From contig UQWH01000042.1 in assembly GCA_900544705.1 (NCBI GenBank), forward strand, positions 1-17,650: a DNA stretch of 17,650 bases. The letters are read 5' to 3'. A program made the position numbers and the translations under genes. The notes beneath the pieces are model-generated. The model searched no databases. It was not told the DNA's origin and worked only from the letters and a program-made list of their open reading frames with translations. Source of the DNA: an uncultured Eubacteriales bacterium. GTDB lineage: Bacteria; Bacillota; Clostridia; Oscillospirales; Oscillospiraceae. Every line of letters starts with the position of its first letter. The first letter of the stretch is position 1. Positions 5,948-13,395 of this stretch are shown here, piece by piece.

Positions 5948-6853
5948 ATGACACTCCGGCATCTCCGTGTGTTTCTCGCCGTCTATCAGACGCAGAATGT
6001 CACGCGTGCGGCGGAGCGGCTGCACATGACCCAGCCGACGGTCACGCGCGCAGTGCAGGAGCTGGAGCGCTACTACGGCGTGCGCCTGTTTGAGCGCATC
6101 AACCGGCGGCTGTATATCACGCAGAGCGGGCGGCAGCTCTATGCCCGCGCCGTGCACATCGTCGGCTCCTTTGACCGGATGGAAAAAGAACTGAAAAACT
6201 GGGACGAGTTCGGCCTGCTGCGCATCGGCGCAACCCCGACGCTGGCCAGCGTCCTGCTGCCGAAAACGCTGATGACCTTTGAGAAAAAGCACCCGAAGCT
6301 GCACGTGCGGTGCAGCGTGGAAAACGGCACGCATTTGCAGGAGGCGCTTGCGGATGACCGGCTGGACTTTGCCCTGATTGAGGGCGAGGTCGCGGCGGAG
6401 CATCTGCACGCGGAGCCCTTTTCCGAGGACAGGCTCATCCTTCTGCTGCCGCCGGACGACCCGCGCCGGAACGCGCCCGCGCTGACGCTGCGGGAGCTTG
6501 CGGAGTCGCCCCTTCTCCTGCGTGAGAAAGGGAGCATGGGCCGCTCCTTCCTCGACCGGGTCTTTGCGGCGCACGATCTGCCGCTGGAGCCTTTAATGGA
6601 AAGCATCAGCACCCACGCGATCATTCAGGCCGTCCACGCGGGGCTTGGCATCTCCTTTCTGCCGCAGCGGCTCATCCGGCACAGCGTGGAGTCCGGCTTT
6701 GTCGCCACGCGCGCAGTGGACGACGAGCCTTTCGTCCGCCGGAATTTCGCGGTCTGGCACGAGGATAAATTCCTCACCCGCTCCGCGCGGGAGCTGCTGG
6801 AGGACTTCCGCAGATGCAGCGCCGACCTCTGCGGAGACCACGCGAGAAAATAA
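5948..6853 (+). CDS. LysR-type transcriptional regulator
   Basis: A 301-residue regulator with an N-terminal winged helix and a C-terminal periplasmic-binding-like effector domain. MTLRHLRVFLAVYQTQNVTRAAERLHMTQPTVTRAVQELE is the standard LysR DNA-binding helix set; the LFERINRRLYITQSGRQLY wing follows. The effector half runs from LLRIGATPTLASVLLP through DFALIEGEV and GLGISFLPQRLI. The start ATG has GGGAGGG at 5 nt. Being divergent from the chr pair, it most likely controls that pair and itself, as is usual for the family; the co-inducer is unknown. Length and domain order are normal. Confidence 0.93.
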   Translation: MTLRHLRVFLAVYQTQNVTRAAERLHMTQPTVTRAVQELERYYGVRLFERINRRLYITQSGRQLYARAVHIVGSFDRMEKELKNWDEFGLLRIGATPTLASVLLPKTLMTFEKKHPKLHVRCSVENGTHLQEALADDRLDFALIEGEVAAEHLHAEPFSEDRLILLLPPDDPRRNAPALTLRELAESPLLLREKGSMGRSFLDRVFAAHDLPLEPLMESISTHAIIQAVHAGLGISFLPQRLIRHSVESGFVATRAVDDEPFVRRNFAVWHEDKFLTRSARELLEDFRRCSADLCGDHARK

Positions 6854-6891
6854 CAAACCGGAAGGCATTGACCTTCCGGTTTGTTGTTTTT
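6852..6891. terminator. Bidirectional terminator between lysR-type gene and sugar operon
   Basis: A 14-bp perfect stem (6852-6865 with 6872-6885) and a six-base loop are followed by GTTTTT on the plus strand and by ATTTTCTC on the minus strand. The stem begins inside the LysR stop codon and ends 11 bp from the stop of the last sugar-operon gene, so it serves both converging units. Confidence 0.9.
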
Positions 6892-6896
6892 GGATC

Positions 6897-7751
6897 TTAC
6901 ACTCGGTGGTCGGACATCGTCTTGCGGATCCAGACGGCGGCCGCCTGACTGACGGCTTCCACGGCATCTTCAAAGACACCTTCGTTGTACTGCGCCTTTT
7001 CCAGATTGCCGAGGGTGGCCTTGAGGGTATCCAGATAGCTGTGCAGGATGACCGTGCCGACATTGACCTTGTTGATGCCGTTGCGGATGGCGTCGCGGAC
7101 GGCTTCCTCTGGGATGCCCGTGCCGCCATGCAGAACCAGCTTGGTGTCGATGGCTTCGTTGATTTCCGCCAGACGCTGGATGTTCAGCTTCGGCTCCTGC
7201 GTGTAGAAGCCGTGCGCGTTGCCGATGCCGACGGCCAGCGCGTCGACGTCCGTTTCCTTGACGAAGGTGACGGCGTCCTCCACGCGGGTGAGGAATTCCT
7301 CGCCCTCCTTGAAGGCGATGCCCTGCCAGCCCTTGCCGCGGATCTTGCCGATCTCGCCTTCAACGAACACGCCCTTCTCGTGCGCATAGCGGACGACGGT
7401 CTTCGTCAGGCGGATGTTTTCTTCCATCGTTTCGGCGGAGCCGTCGATCATCACGGAGCCGTAGCCTGCGTCAATCGCCTGAAAGCACATCGCGGGAGAG
7501 GTGCTGTGATCCAGATGGTGAACAACGGGGACACTCGCATATTCGGCAGCAGCCTTGCCGATGCCGCTGAGGTAGCCGACGCCGACATTCTTCACGACCG
7601 GCGGCACCTGCTGCAAAATGATCGGCGCGCGCTCGCGCTCTGCGGCGCGGATGATGCCGAGTGCAGTCCAGAGGTCGGCGTAGTTGAAGGATACGACGGC
7701 AAAATGCTCTTCATCTGCCCATTCAAGCAGACTCTTCATGGTGATGTTCAT
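6897..7751 (-). CDS. Class II ketose-(bis)phosphate aldolase 1 (KbaY/GatY-like)
   Basis: Zn-dependent aldolase of 284 residues, last gene of the sugar operon. It should split a phosphorylated ketose into dihydroxyacetone phosphate and an aldehyde. Family residues are present: VVHHLDHS with catalytic Asp81 and Zn ligand His82, MIDGS (101-105), FVEGEIGKI, IGNAHGFY with Zn His180, and LVLHGGTGIP with Zn His208. NKVNVGT supplies the phosphate-binding turn, with Gly where KbaY has Ala. The ATG at 7751 has AAGGA at 8 nt and overlaps the kinase 1 stop by 4 bp (ATGA), so the two are translationally coupled. The frame is open 57 bp further upstream, inside the kinase gene, which is not the start. Tagatose- or fructose-bisphosphate is the family default; the real substrate depends on the unidentified sugar. 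Confidence 0.92.
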   Translation of the reverse strand: MNITMKSLLEWADEEHFAVVSFNYADLWTALGIIRAAERERAPIILQQVPPVVKNVGVGYLSGIGKAAAEYASVPVVHHLDHSTSPAMCFQAIDAGYGSVMIDGSAETMEENIRLTKTVVRYAHEKGVFVEGEIGKIRGKGWQGIAFKEGEEFLTRVEDAVTFVKETDVDALAVGIGNAHGFYTQEPKLNIQRLAEINEAIDTKLVLHGGTGIPEEAVRDAIRNGINKVNVGTVILHSYLDTLKATLGNLEKAQYNEGVFEDAVEAVSQAAAVWIRKTMSDHRV

Positions 7752-8692
7752 TGCGATTTTCCTTTCTGATGTTGTTGAGAATAGATGTCCAGTTCTTCCA
7801 GCGTACACGCAGGGGCAGCAGCACCGAGCACCTCGGCGGCGCGTGCGCCAGCGGCGTTCGCGGCCGTGACGCAGGAGAGAATCTCATGACCGGAGGTCAG
7901 CGCGGCGAGAAATGCGCCGGCAAAATTGTCACCGCAGCCGGTAAAATCGACCGGGTGGATGCGCAGTCCGTCCAGATGGCCGCGCGCAGTTTCGGTATCG
8001 TAATAGCAGCCGTCGCCGCCCAGCTTGATCACGACGTTTTTCGCGCCGAGCCTGCGGAAGATCTCCGCCGCGGCGGCAGGGTCATTTTCGCCGGTGAGCT
8101 GCCGGGCCTCGCCCATGCTGGGCAAAAAGTAGTCCAGATGTGCAAGATAGGGTGCGATCTGCGAAAGCGTAGCGTCCGGCGGGGGCGTGGTCGTGTCCGC
8201 AGCGGTCAGCGCGCCGCAGGCCCGCGCCCGCCGCAGCACCTCCGCCGTGAGCGCGCCGCAGCCGAACAGGCTGTTGACGCACACGAGCTTTGCCTGCCGC
8301 AGAAGCTCGTCCGGTACGTCCGCGTCGCAGAAGGCGGCGTTCGCGCCGAGAGAGGCGACATAGGAGGCTTCGTTGTCCCCCTGAATCAGATTTACGACCG
8401 TTCCCGTGCCGCGCTGCGGGTCGATGACAAGCGCGTGCGTGTCAACGCCGCAGCGTTGCAGCGCGTCCGTCAGCGCCCTGCCCTGCAAATCATTTCCAAT
8501 CCTGCCGCAGATGGCGGCCTTTCCTCCGAACTGCTGAAAGGCGACGGCGCAGTTGACTGCGTCGCCGCCTGTTCCGAGGGCAATGCGCGGGACGTAGGAC
8601 TGCTTCCGGCTGCACATCTCTGCGGCGAAGCCCGCCACAGAGATGTCAAAGTTCAGCATACCGAGGAACAGTGCGTCGAAGCGCCGCTCCAT
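7748..8692 (-). CDS. PfkB/ribokinase-family sugar kinase 1
   Basis: ATP-dependent carbohydrate kinase of 314 residues. PfkB signatures are GTGGDAVNCAVAFQQFGG (40-57), the GRIGNDLQGRAL segment, FLPSMGEARQLTGE (189-202), VIKLGGDGCYY and the anion hole FTGCGDNFAGAFL (250-262) with catalytic Asp255. The anion hole differs from the common DTTGAGDSF form, which kinase 2 of the same operon has. The gene begins 1 bp after the aldo/keto reductase stop and overlaps aldolase 1 by 4 bp, so reductase, kinase and aldolase form a tightly coupled trio. It probably phosphorylates a sugar or ketose for aldolase 1. Sub-family (fructo-, tagatose-6-P, 2-keto-3-deoxy- or other kinase) cannot be fixed by reading. 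Confidence 0.9.
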   Translation of the reverse strand: MERRFDALFLGMLNFDISVAGFAAEMCSRKQSYVPRIALGTGGDAVNCAVAFQQFGGKAAICGRIGNDLQGRALTDALQRCGVDTHALVIDPQRGTGTVVNLIQGDNEASYVASLGANAAFCDADVPDELLRQAKLVCVNSLFGCGALTAEVLRRARACGALTAADTTTPPPDATLSQIAPYLAHLDYFLPSMGEARQLTGENDPAAAAEIFRRLGAKNVVIKLGGDGCYYDTETARGHLDGLRIHPVDFTGCGDNFAGAFLAALTSGHEILSCVTAANAAGARAAEVLGAAAPACTLEELDIYSQQHQKGKSQ

Positions 8693-8693
8693 C

Positions 8694-9575
8694 TCAGCGA
8701 ATCTGCTGCTGGCCGCTGGCCGCGTAGATTTCGTACCACTCGTAATGCTCGAGCTTGAGTTCGGTCGCGCGGATCGCGCAGTCCAGACGCGCCAGCTTGC
8801 TGCTGCCGTTGAGCGGCATCGCGCCGACGGGATGATACATGATCCATGCGTAAACCACGGTCGCTACGTCCGTATTGTGACGTTCCGCGATTTTTTCCAG
8901 AACAGCGCGGGCCTTGACGCAGGCTTCGTCGTCGGAGGTGAAGAGGCGGCCGCCGGCGAGGGGTGACCAGATCATCGGGTGGATCTTCTTCACGGTCAGC
9001 AGATCCATCATGCCGGAATTGAAATGCTCAAAGCAGACGGGGTTCCACTCGATCTGGTTGGTGACGAGCTCGCCGTCCATGGCTTCGTTCAGGGCATTGA
9101 ACTTGAAGGGGTCAAAGTTGGAAACACCGACTTCGCGCACCAGACCGTCCTTCTTGAGCCGCTTAAGGGCGCGGGCGGTTTCCCACACGTCCAGGCAGGG
9201 ATCCTCGCGGTGGATGAGGTAGAGATCAAGGTGGTCGGTGCCGAGGCGTTCCAGACTCTCATGGCAGGACTGAAGCACGCGGTCATACGAGGTGTTGTAA
9301 TAACCGAAGCCGTTTTCCTTGAAGATGCCGGTCTTGGAAACCAGCTCAATGCGGCCGCGGATGGTGGGATCGGCTTTGAAAGCGCGACCCATCAGGGTTT
9401 CGCAGAGCGTATCGGCATAGATCTCGGCGGTGTCGAAGCTGGTCACGCCGCGGTCGATGCACTCGTTCATAAAGGCTGCCAGCTCTTTGTCGGACATGTT
9501 CCAGCCGTCCAGACGCCAGAAGCCCTGCACGACCTGAGAAAGACTGAGCTGCTTGCTGAGTTCAACTTTTTTCAC
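8694..9575 (-). CDS. Aldo/keto reductase (YdhF-like)
   Basis: NAD(P)H-dependent oxidoreductase with a TIM barrel, 293 residues from the GTG at 9575, which has a perfect AGGAGG at 7 nt. The frame is open to 9614, inside mglC, with no ribosome site there. The catalytic tetrad is visible as Asp48 and Tyr53 (FDTAEIY), Lys81 (VSKTG) and His122 (LIHRED); the cofactor region shows EVGVSNFDPFKF, QIEWNP and SPLAGGRLF. It lies between the transporter and kinase 1, so it could reduce the imported sugar or its keto form, or reduce the aldehyde released by an aldolase. It is the only redox enzyme in the operon. YdhF-like grouping is from general resemblance; the substrate is unknown. Confidence 0.9.
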   Translation of the reverse strand: MKKVELSKQLSLSQVVQGFWRLDGWNMSDKELAAFMNECIDRGVTSFDTAEIYADTLCETLMGRAFKADPTIRGRIELVSKTGIFKENGFGYYNTSYDRVLQSCHESLERLGTDHLDLYLIHREDPCLDVWETARALKRLKKDGLVREVGVSNFDPFKFNALNEAMDGELVTNQIEWNPVCFEHFNSGMMDLLTVKKIHPMIWSPLAGGRLFTSDDEACVKARAVLEKIAERHNTDVATVVYAWIMYHPVGAMPLNGSSKLARLDCAIRATELKLEHYEWYEIYAASGQQQIR

Positions 9576-9606
9576 AATGGTTCCTCCTGTCAGATGATGG
9601 ATAGAA

Positions 9607-10602
9607 TTACGCATTCTTGCGCATATCGAGAGCGACAGCGCTGCAAATGATAAGACCCTTGATGATGAGCTGCCAGTTGGGGTTCATGCCGATGAAGGTC
9701 AGGCCGTAGCTGATGATCGTGAAGATGATCACGCCGATCACGGCGCCGGAAACCTTGCCGATGCCGCCGGAAAGTGATACGCCGCCCACAACGCAGGAGG
9801 AGATGGCATCGAATTCATAGGCATTGCCGTAGGCGCTGTTTGCGCCACCGGTTCTTGCGACCTCCAGAATACCTGCAAAGCCGACAAGAATACTCTCAAT
9901 GATGAAGGCGGAGATGATGATGAAGGCCACATTGACGCCGGAGACCTTGGCTGCGTCCTTGTTGCCGCCGACGACATACAGATGCTTGCCGTAGACGGTG
10001 CGGTTAAGGACGAACCAGGCGATGATCGCCACGACGATGGCGATGTATACCAGCAGGCTGATGCCGAAGATCTTGGTGCTGCTGAGCATGGTCAGGCTTT
10101 CCTTGATGCCGCCGATCGGCTGGGAGCGGTTCGGCTCCTGCGCGAAGTACAGGCAGTTGATGCCGTAGACGATGGTGGACATACCGAAGGTCGCGATAAA
10201 GGGCGCCATGCGGAGCTTCGCGATCATGAAGCCGTTCAGGAAGCCGATGATGGCGACGACGACCAGCGCGATGAGAATGGGGACGATGACAGGGAGATCG
10301 GGAAGATTCGGATAGAAGCGGCTTGCGTAGGTCATGGTCTGCGTCATGGACGCGACGATGACGGCTGCAAGACCGACCTGACGGCCGCCGGCCAGGTCCG
10401 TGCCGCCGAGGAGCAGCGGGAACATCAGGCCCAGCGCGCAGATCAGCTTGATGGAGGACTGCGTAAAGATGTCCTTGAGGACACGCCACTGCAGGAACGA
10501 CGGCTCAATGATAATGATGGCCGTGATCATCAGCAGAAGCACGAGCACCAGCGCTTTGTCCAGCAGAAGCTTTTTGAAATTTTTCTGTTTCAATGATGTC
10601 AT
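9607..10602 (-). CDS. mglC: Galactoside-type sugar ABC transporter permease MglC
   Basis: Membrane permease of 331 residues in the RbsC/MglC class. It closely follows E. coli MglC as I remember it: ITAIIIIEPSFL, FTQSSIKLICALG, GGTDLAGGRQVGLAA, ATFGMSTIVYGINCLYFA, GKHLYVVGGNKDAAKVSGVNV, FDAISSCVVGGVSLSGG and the tail ISYGLTFIGMNPNWQLIIKG. About eight to ten membrane segments are expected. Its ATG overlaps the mglA stop by 4 bp (ATGA) and has AGGA at 8 nt. With MglA and MglB it forms a complete importer. Confidence 0.93.
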   Translation of the reverse strand: MTSLKQKNFKKLLLDKALVLVLLLMITAIIIIEPSFLQWRVLKDIFTQSSIKLICALGLMFPLLLGGTDLAGGRQVGLAAVIVASMTQTMTYASRFYPNLPDLPVIVPILIALVVVAIIGFLNGFMIAKLRMAPFIATFGMSTIVYGINCLYFAQEPNRSQPIGGIKESLTMLSSTKIFGISLLVYIAIVVAIIAWFVLNRTVYGKHLYVVGGNKDAAKVSGVNVAFIIISAFIIESILVGFAGILEVARTGGANSAYGNAYEFDAISSCVVGGVSLSGGIGKVSGAVIGVIIFTIISYGLTFIGMNPNWQLIIKGLIICSAVALDMRKNA

Positions 10603-12131
10603 TCTGTCTTTCCTGCCTTTACCGTTTTTGGTGAGAATTTGGTTGCGAGCTGCATCACGTTGACCTGCGTTGCCTCGTCGTGGTCAAGGATACCGGTCAT
10701 CCGACCCTCGCACATGACCAGGACACGGTCGGACATACCGAGAAGCTCCGGCATCTCGGAGGATACCATGATGATGGCGTTGCCCTCCTCGGCAAGCTCA
10801 CGCATGATCTTGTAGATCTCGTACTTGGCGCCGACGTCAACGCCGCGGGTCGGCTCGTCAAGGATCAGGACGTTTGCCTGCGCGAGCAGCCAACGGCCGA
10901 CGAGCACCTTCTGCTGGTTGCCGCCGGACAGATACTTGATCTGCACCTGATTGCTTGCCGCGCGGACGTCGAGCTTCTTGGAAACCTCGTTCACGGGGGC
11001 TTCGAGCTTCTTGGGGCTGATAATGTGGAGCTTGTTTTTCACATAGCGCTTGTAGGCCGACACGAGGGTGTTGTCCTTGACGGAAAGCATCGGGATGATG
11101 CCCGTCACGCGGCGCTCCTCGGTCAGCAGGCCGAAGCCGTTGGCAATGGCCTCTCTGGGGGTGCGGTTGCGCACGACCTTGCCGTGCATAGTGATCGTGC
11201 CGGACACGGTTTTGCGCAGACCGAAGATAGATTCGACCAGCTCGGTTCTCTGTGCGCCGACCAGACCGCCGAGACCGAGGATTTCACCCTTGTGCAGGTC
11301 GAAGCTGATGTCCTTGAACGACCGCTCGTTCTCGCTGGTGAGGTGCTCGACCTTCAGAACGACCTCGTCGCTGACTTTATTTTTCTGTGGCGGGAAGCGC
11401 TCCTGCATATCTCTGCCAACCATCAGAGCGATGAGCTTTTCAATGGTCATATCCTCGATGGGACTGCTGGTGATGTACTTGCCGTCGCGGAGAACGGTGA
11501 TCTCGTCCGCAATCTCGAAGATCTCTTCCAGCTTGTGCGAGATGTATATAATAGAGCGGCCTTCCGCCTTAAGTTTCCGAATAATATTGAACAGGTGCTC
11601 CGTTTCCGCAACGGTCAGAGAGGAGGTCGGCTCGTCCATGATGACGACGCGCGCGTTGTAAGAAACCGCCTTTGCGATCTCCAGTGCTTGAAGCTGGGAG
11701 ACAGACAACTCCTTCGCCAGCGTCTTGGGAGAGATCTGGAAGCCGAGGCCCTGGATCAGTTCTTCTGTTTTCTTGTACATCTGGGCCTCATCGACGAAGG
11801 GACCCTTGGTTTCGTAGCGTCCGATCCAAATGTTATCCGCAACATTGCGGTAGGGGACCGGAACAAGTTCCTGATGAATCATTGAGATGCCGTGCCTGAG
11901 CGCGTCATTGGGGCTGCCGATCCGGACTTCCTCGCCGTCGAGCGAGATCGTACCTTCCTCCGGATGATAGATACCGAAGAGGCACTTCATCAGCGTCGAT
12001 TTGCCGGCGCCGTTTTCGCCGATCAGCGCATGAACACTGCCGGGACGGACGCGCAGGCTGACATCATCCAGCGCCTTGACGCCCGGAAATGATTTGCTCA
12101 CATGGCTGATTTCCAAACGATAATTCTGCAA
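10599..12131 (-). CDS. mglA: Galactose/methyl-galactoside ABC transporter ATPase MglA
   Basis: A 510-residue ATPase with two fused ABC domains, the Rbs/Mgl layout. Domain 1 has Walker A GENGAGKST (38-46), the LSVSQLQALEIAKA signature and the VIMDEPTSSL Walker B. Domain 2 keeps a degenerate Walker A (GLVGAQRTE), then LSGGNQQKVLVGRWL and LILDEPTRGVD. NKSFPGVKALD-like and LKCLFGIY-like stretches and the SSEMPELLG element match E. coli MglA closely. The start is TTG at 12131 with GGAGG at 6 nt. It lies 115 bp after mglB, separated by a strong hairpin, and overlaps mglC. Confidence 0.95.
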   Translation of the reverse strand: MQNYRLEISHVSKSFPGVKALDDVSLRVRPGSVHALIGENGAGKSTLMKCLFGIYHPEEGTISLDGEEVRIGSPNDALRHGISMIHQELVPVPYRNVADNIWIGRYETKGPFVDEAQMYKKTEELIQGLGFQISPKTLAKELSVSQLQALEIAKAVSYNARVVIMDEPTSSLTVAETEHLFNIIRKLKAEGRSIIYISHKLEEIFEIADEITVLRDGKYITSSPIEDMTIEKLIALMVGRDMQERFPPQKNKVSDEVVLKVEHLTSENERSFKDISFDLHKGEILGLGGLVGAQRTELVESIFGLRKTVSGTITMHGKVVRNRTPREAIANGFGLLTEERRVTGIIPMLSVKDNTLVSAYKRYVKNKLHIISPKKLEAPVNEVSKKLDVRAASNQVQIKYLSGGNQQKVLVGRWLLAQANVLILDEPTRGVDVGAKYEIYKIMRELAEEGNAIIMVSSEMPELLGMSDRVLVMCEGRMTGILDHDEATQVNVMQLATKFSPKTVKAGKTE

Positions 12132-12170
12132 TTTGTACCTCCGTTAAGACTGATCTTTGTTTCTTTTAGG

Positions 12171-12205
12171 GCCATCCGCCGTGTAGGGCTTACACGGCGG
12201 ATGGC
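12171..12205. other. Intercistronic hairpin between mglB and mglA
   Basis: A perfect 15-bp stem (12171-12185 with 12191-12205) closes a five-base loop. On the minus strand it is not followed by a T-run (CCTAAAAG), so it is probably not a full terminator. In binding-protein operons, such hairpins protect the upstream binding-protein mRNA from 3' exonucleases and lower expression of the transporter genes; the same role is inferred here. Confidence 0.75.
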
Positions 12206-12246
12206 TTGCGAGGGGGAGGATGGGGAGGACGATAATGAAATTCTGA

Positions 12247-13317
12247 TTATCCGACGGAGAGCATGAGCTCAAGGACGGAATCGAGGTTGGTGGAGTCTAC
12301 GATGGTGTAGGGGATCCAGATGTAGTTGTCCTCGATGGTGCAGTCGACGCCGATGACTTCCTTGGTGATAGGCGTGCCGTTGGCAGCAGCCTTCAGAGCG
12401 TTGATGACAGCGATGGACTGGTTGGTGCGGTCGTTCAGAACGGTGCCGAGCAGGGTGCCGTCCTTCATGGCCTGAAGGGCCTCGACGGTGGCGTCAATGC
12501 CGACAACGGGGAGGAACTTGTTGGGATCGCCGGAGTTGTAGCCGTTGTTCAGAGCAGCCTGAACAGCGCCCATTGCCATGGAGTCGTTGTTGCACAGAAC
12601 GCCTTCGATGCCGTCCATGCCGTAGGAGGTGATCCATGCGTTCATCTTGTCCAGAGCCTGACCCTTGTCCCAGTTGGCAACGTCGCTGGCGACGACTTCG
12701 TATTCAATGCCGTTGGCCTTGAGGGTGTCTTCATAAGCCTGGGTGCGGAGGATGGTGTCGTTGTTGCCGACTTCGCCCTGCAGGAAGATGACCTGGAGCT
12801 TGCCGTCGCCGTTCTTATCGGCGATTTCCTTGTTTTCATTCCAGTAGTTGATCAGAGCCTGTGCGCACATTGCGCCGGATTCGGAAGCCTCAGCGCCGAC
12901 ATACCAGACCTTGTCGTAGCCCTTCATGGTTTCCTCATAGGGCATCATGTTGAAGAAAACAACGGGAACGTTCTCGTCTTTGCACTTGAGCATCAGGGCG
13001 TTGGTGCATTCCTGGTCGGGAGCGCAGATCGCGACGGCGTCGGTGCCCTTGGTCAGAGAGGTTTCGAGCTTGTTTGTGGTCTTGGAAACGTCGTTTTCGC
13101 CGTCCTGCATATCCAGGGTGATGCCGGTGAGCTTGTCGACTTCGTTCTGCATGATGATACGGAAGCCACTCTGATACTGGTCGTCGAAGGCACGCCAGAT
13201 CACGGTTGCGCTGATGTCTTTGTTGGTATCGGGAGTGCTGGGGTCGTCGTTGCTTTTGCACGCAGCAAAGGGAAGAACAAGAATGAGAGCAAGTGCAAGC
13301 GCGATGATCTTTTTCAT
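12247..13317 (-). CDS. mglB: Glucose/galactose-class sugar-binding lipoprotein MglB
   Basis: Extracellular solute-binding protein of 356 residues. The signal peptide ends in a lipobox LPFAAC, giving lipid-modified Cys20, as expected for a Gram-positive. The body aligns with E. coli MglB: VVFFNMMP, the Ca-binding loop DKNGDGKLQ (167-175, Asp-x-Asn-x-Asp pattern), NWDKGQALDKMNAW, CNNDSMAMGAVQAAL (242-256), VGIDATVEAL and VLNDRTNQ. Most sugar-contact positions appear kept (Asn91, Asp154, Arg158, Trp183, Asn211, Asp236 and Asn256 equivalents), but the His152 position reads Asn185. The ATG has AGGAG at 8 nt. It lies between aldolase 2 (78 bp upstream) and mglA, with an mRNA hairpin after it. Confidence 0.93.
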   Translation of the reverse strand: MKKIIALALALILVLPFAACKSNDDPSTPDTNKDISATVIWRAFDDQYQSGFRIIMQNEVDKLTGITLDMQDGENDVSKTTNKLETSLTKGTDAVAICAPDQECTNALMLKCKDENVPVVFFNMMPYEETMKGYDKVWYVGAEASESGAMCAQALINYWNENKEIADKNGDGKLQVIFLQGEVGNNDTILRTQAYEDTLKANGIEYEVVASDVANWDKGQALDKMNAWITSYGMDGIEGVLCNNDSMAMGAVQAALNNGYNSGDPNKFLPVVGIDATVEALQAMKDGTLLGTVLNDRTNQSIAVINALKAAANGTPITKEVIGVDCTIEDNYIWIPYTIVDSTNLDSVLELMLSVG

Positions 13318-13395
13318 TGTGAATTCTCCTTTTTCTTTGTGTTTGTGTAAGTGATGGTATTGTATATAAAACTGGCTCGCAGTCTTATATTTAAA

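Noticed and set aside
10680..11885. Plus-strand open frame of 401 codons opposite mglA
   Set aside because: It is the complement of a complete MglA; the translation is rich in residues produced by reverse reading and shows no family motifs.
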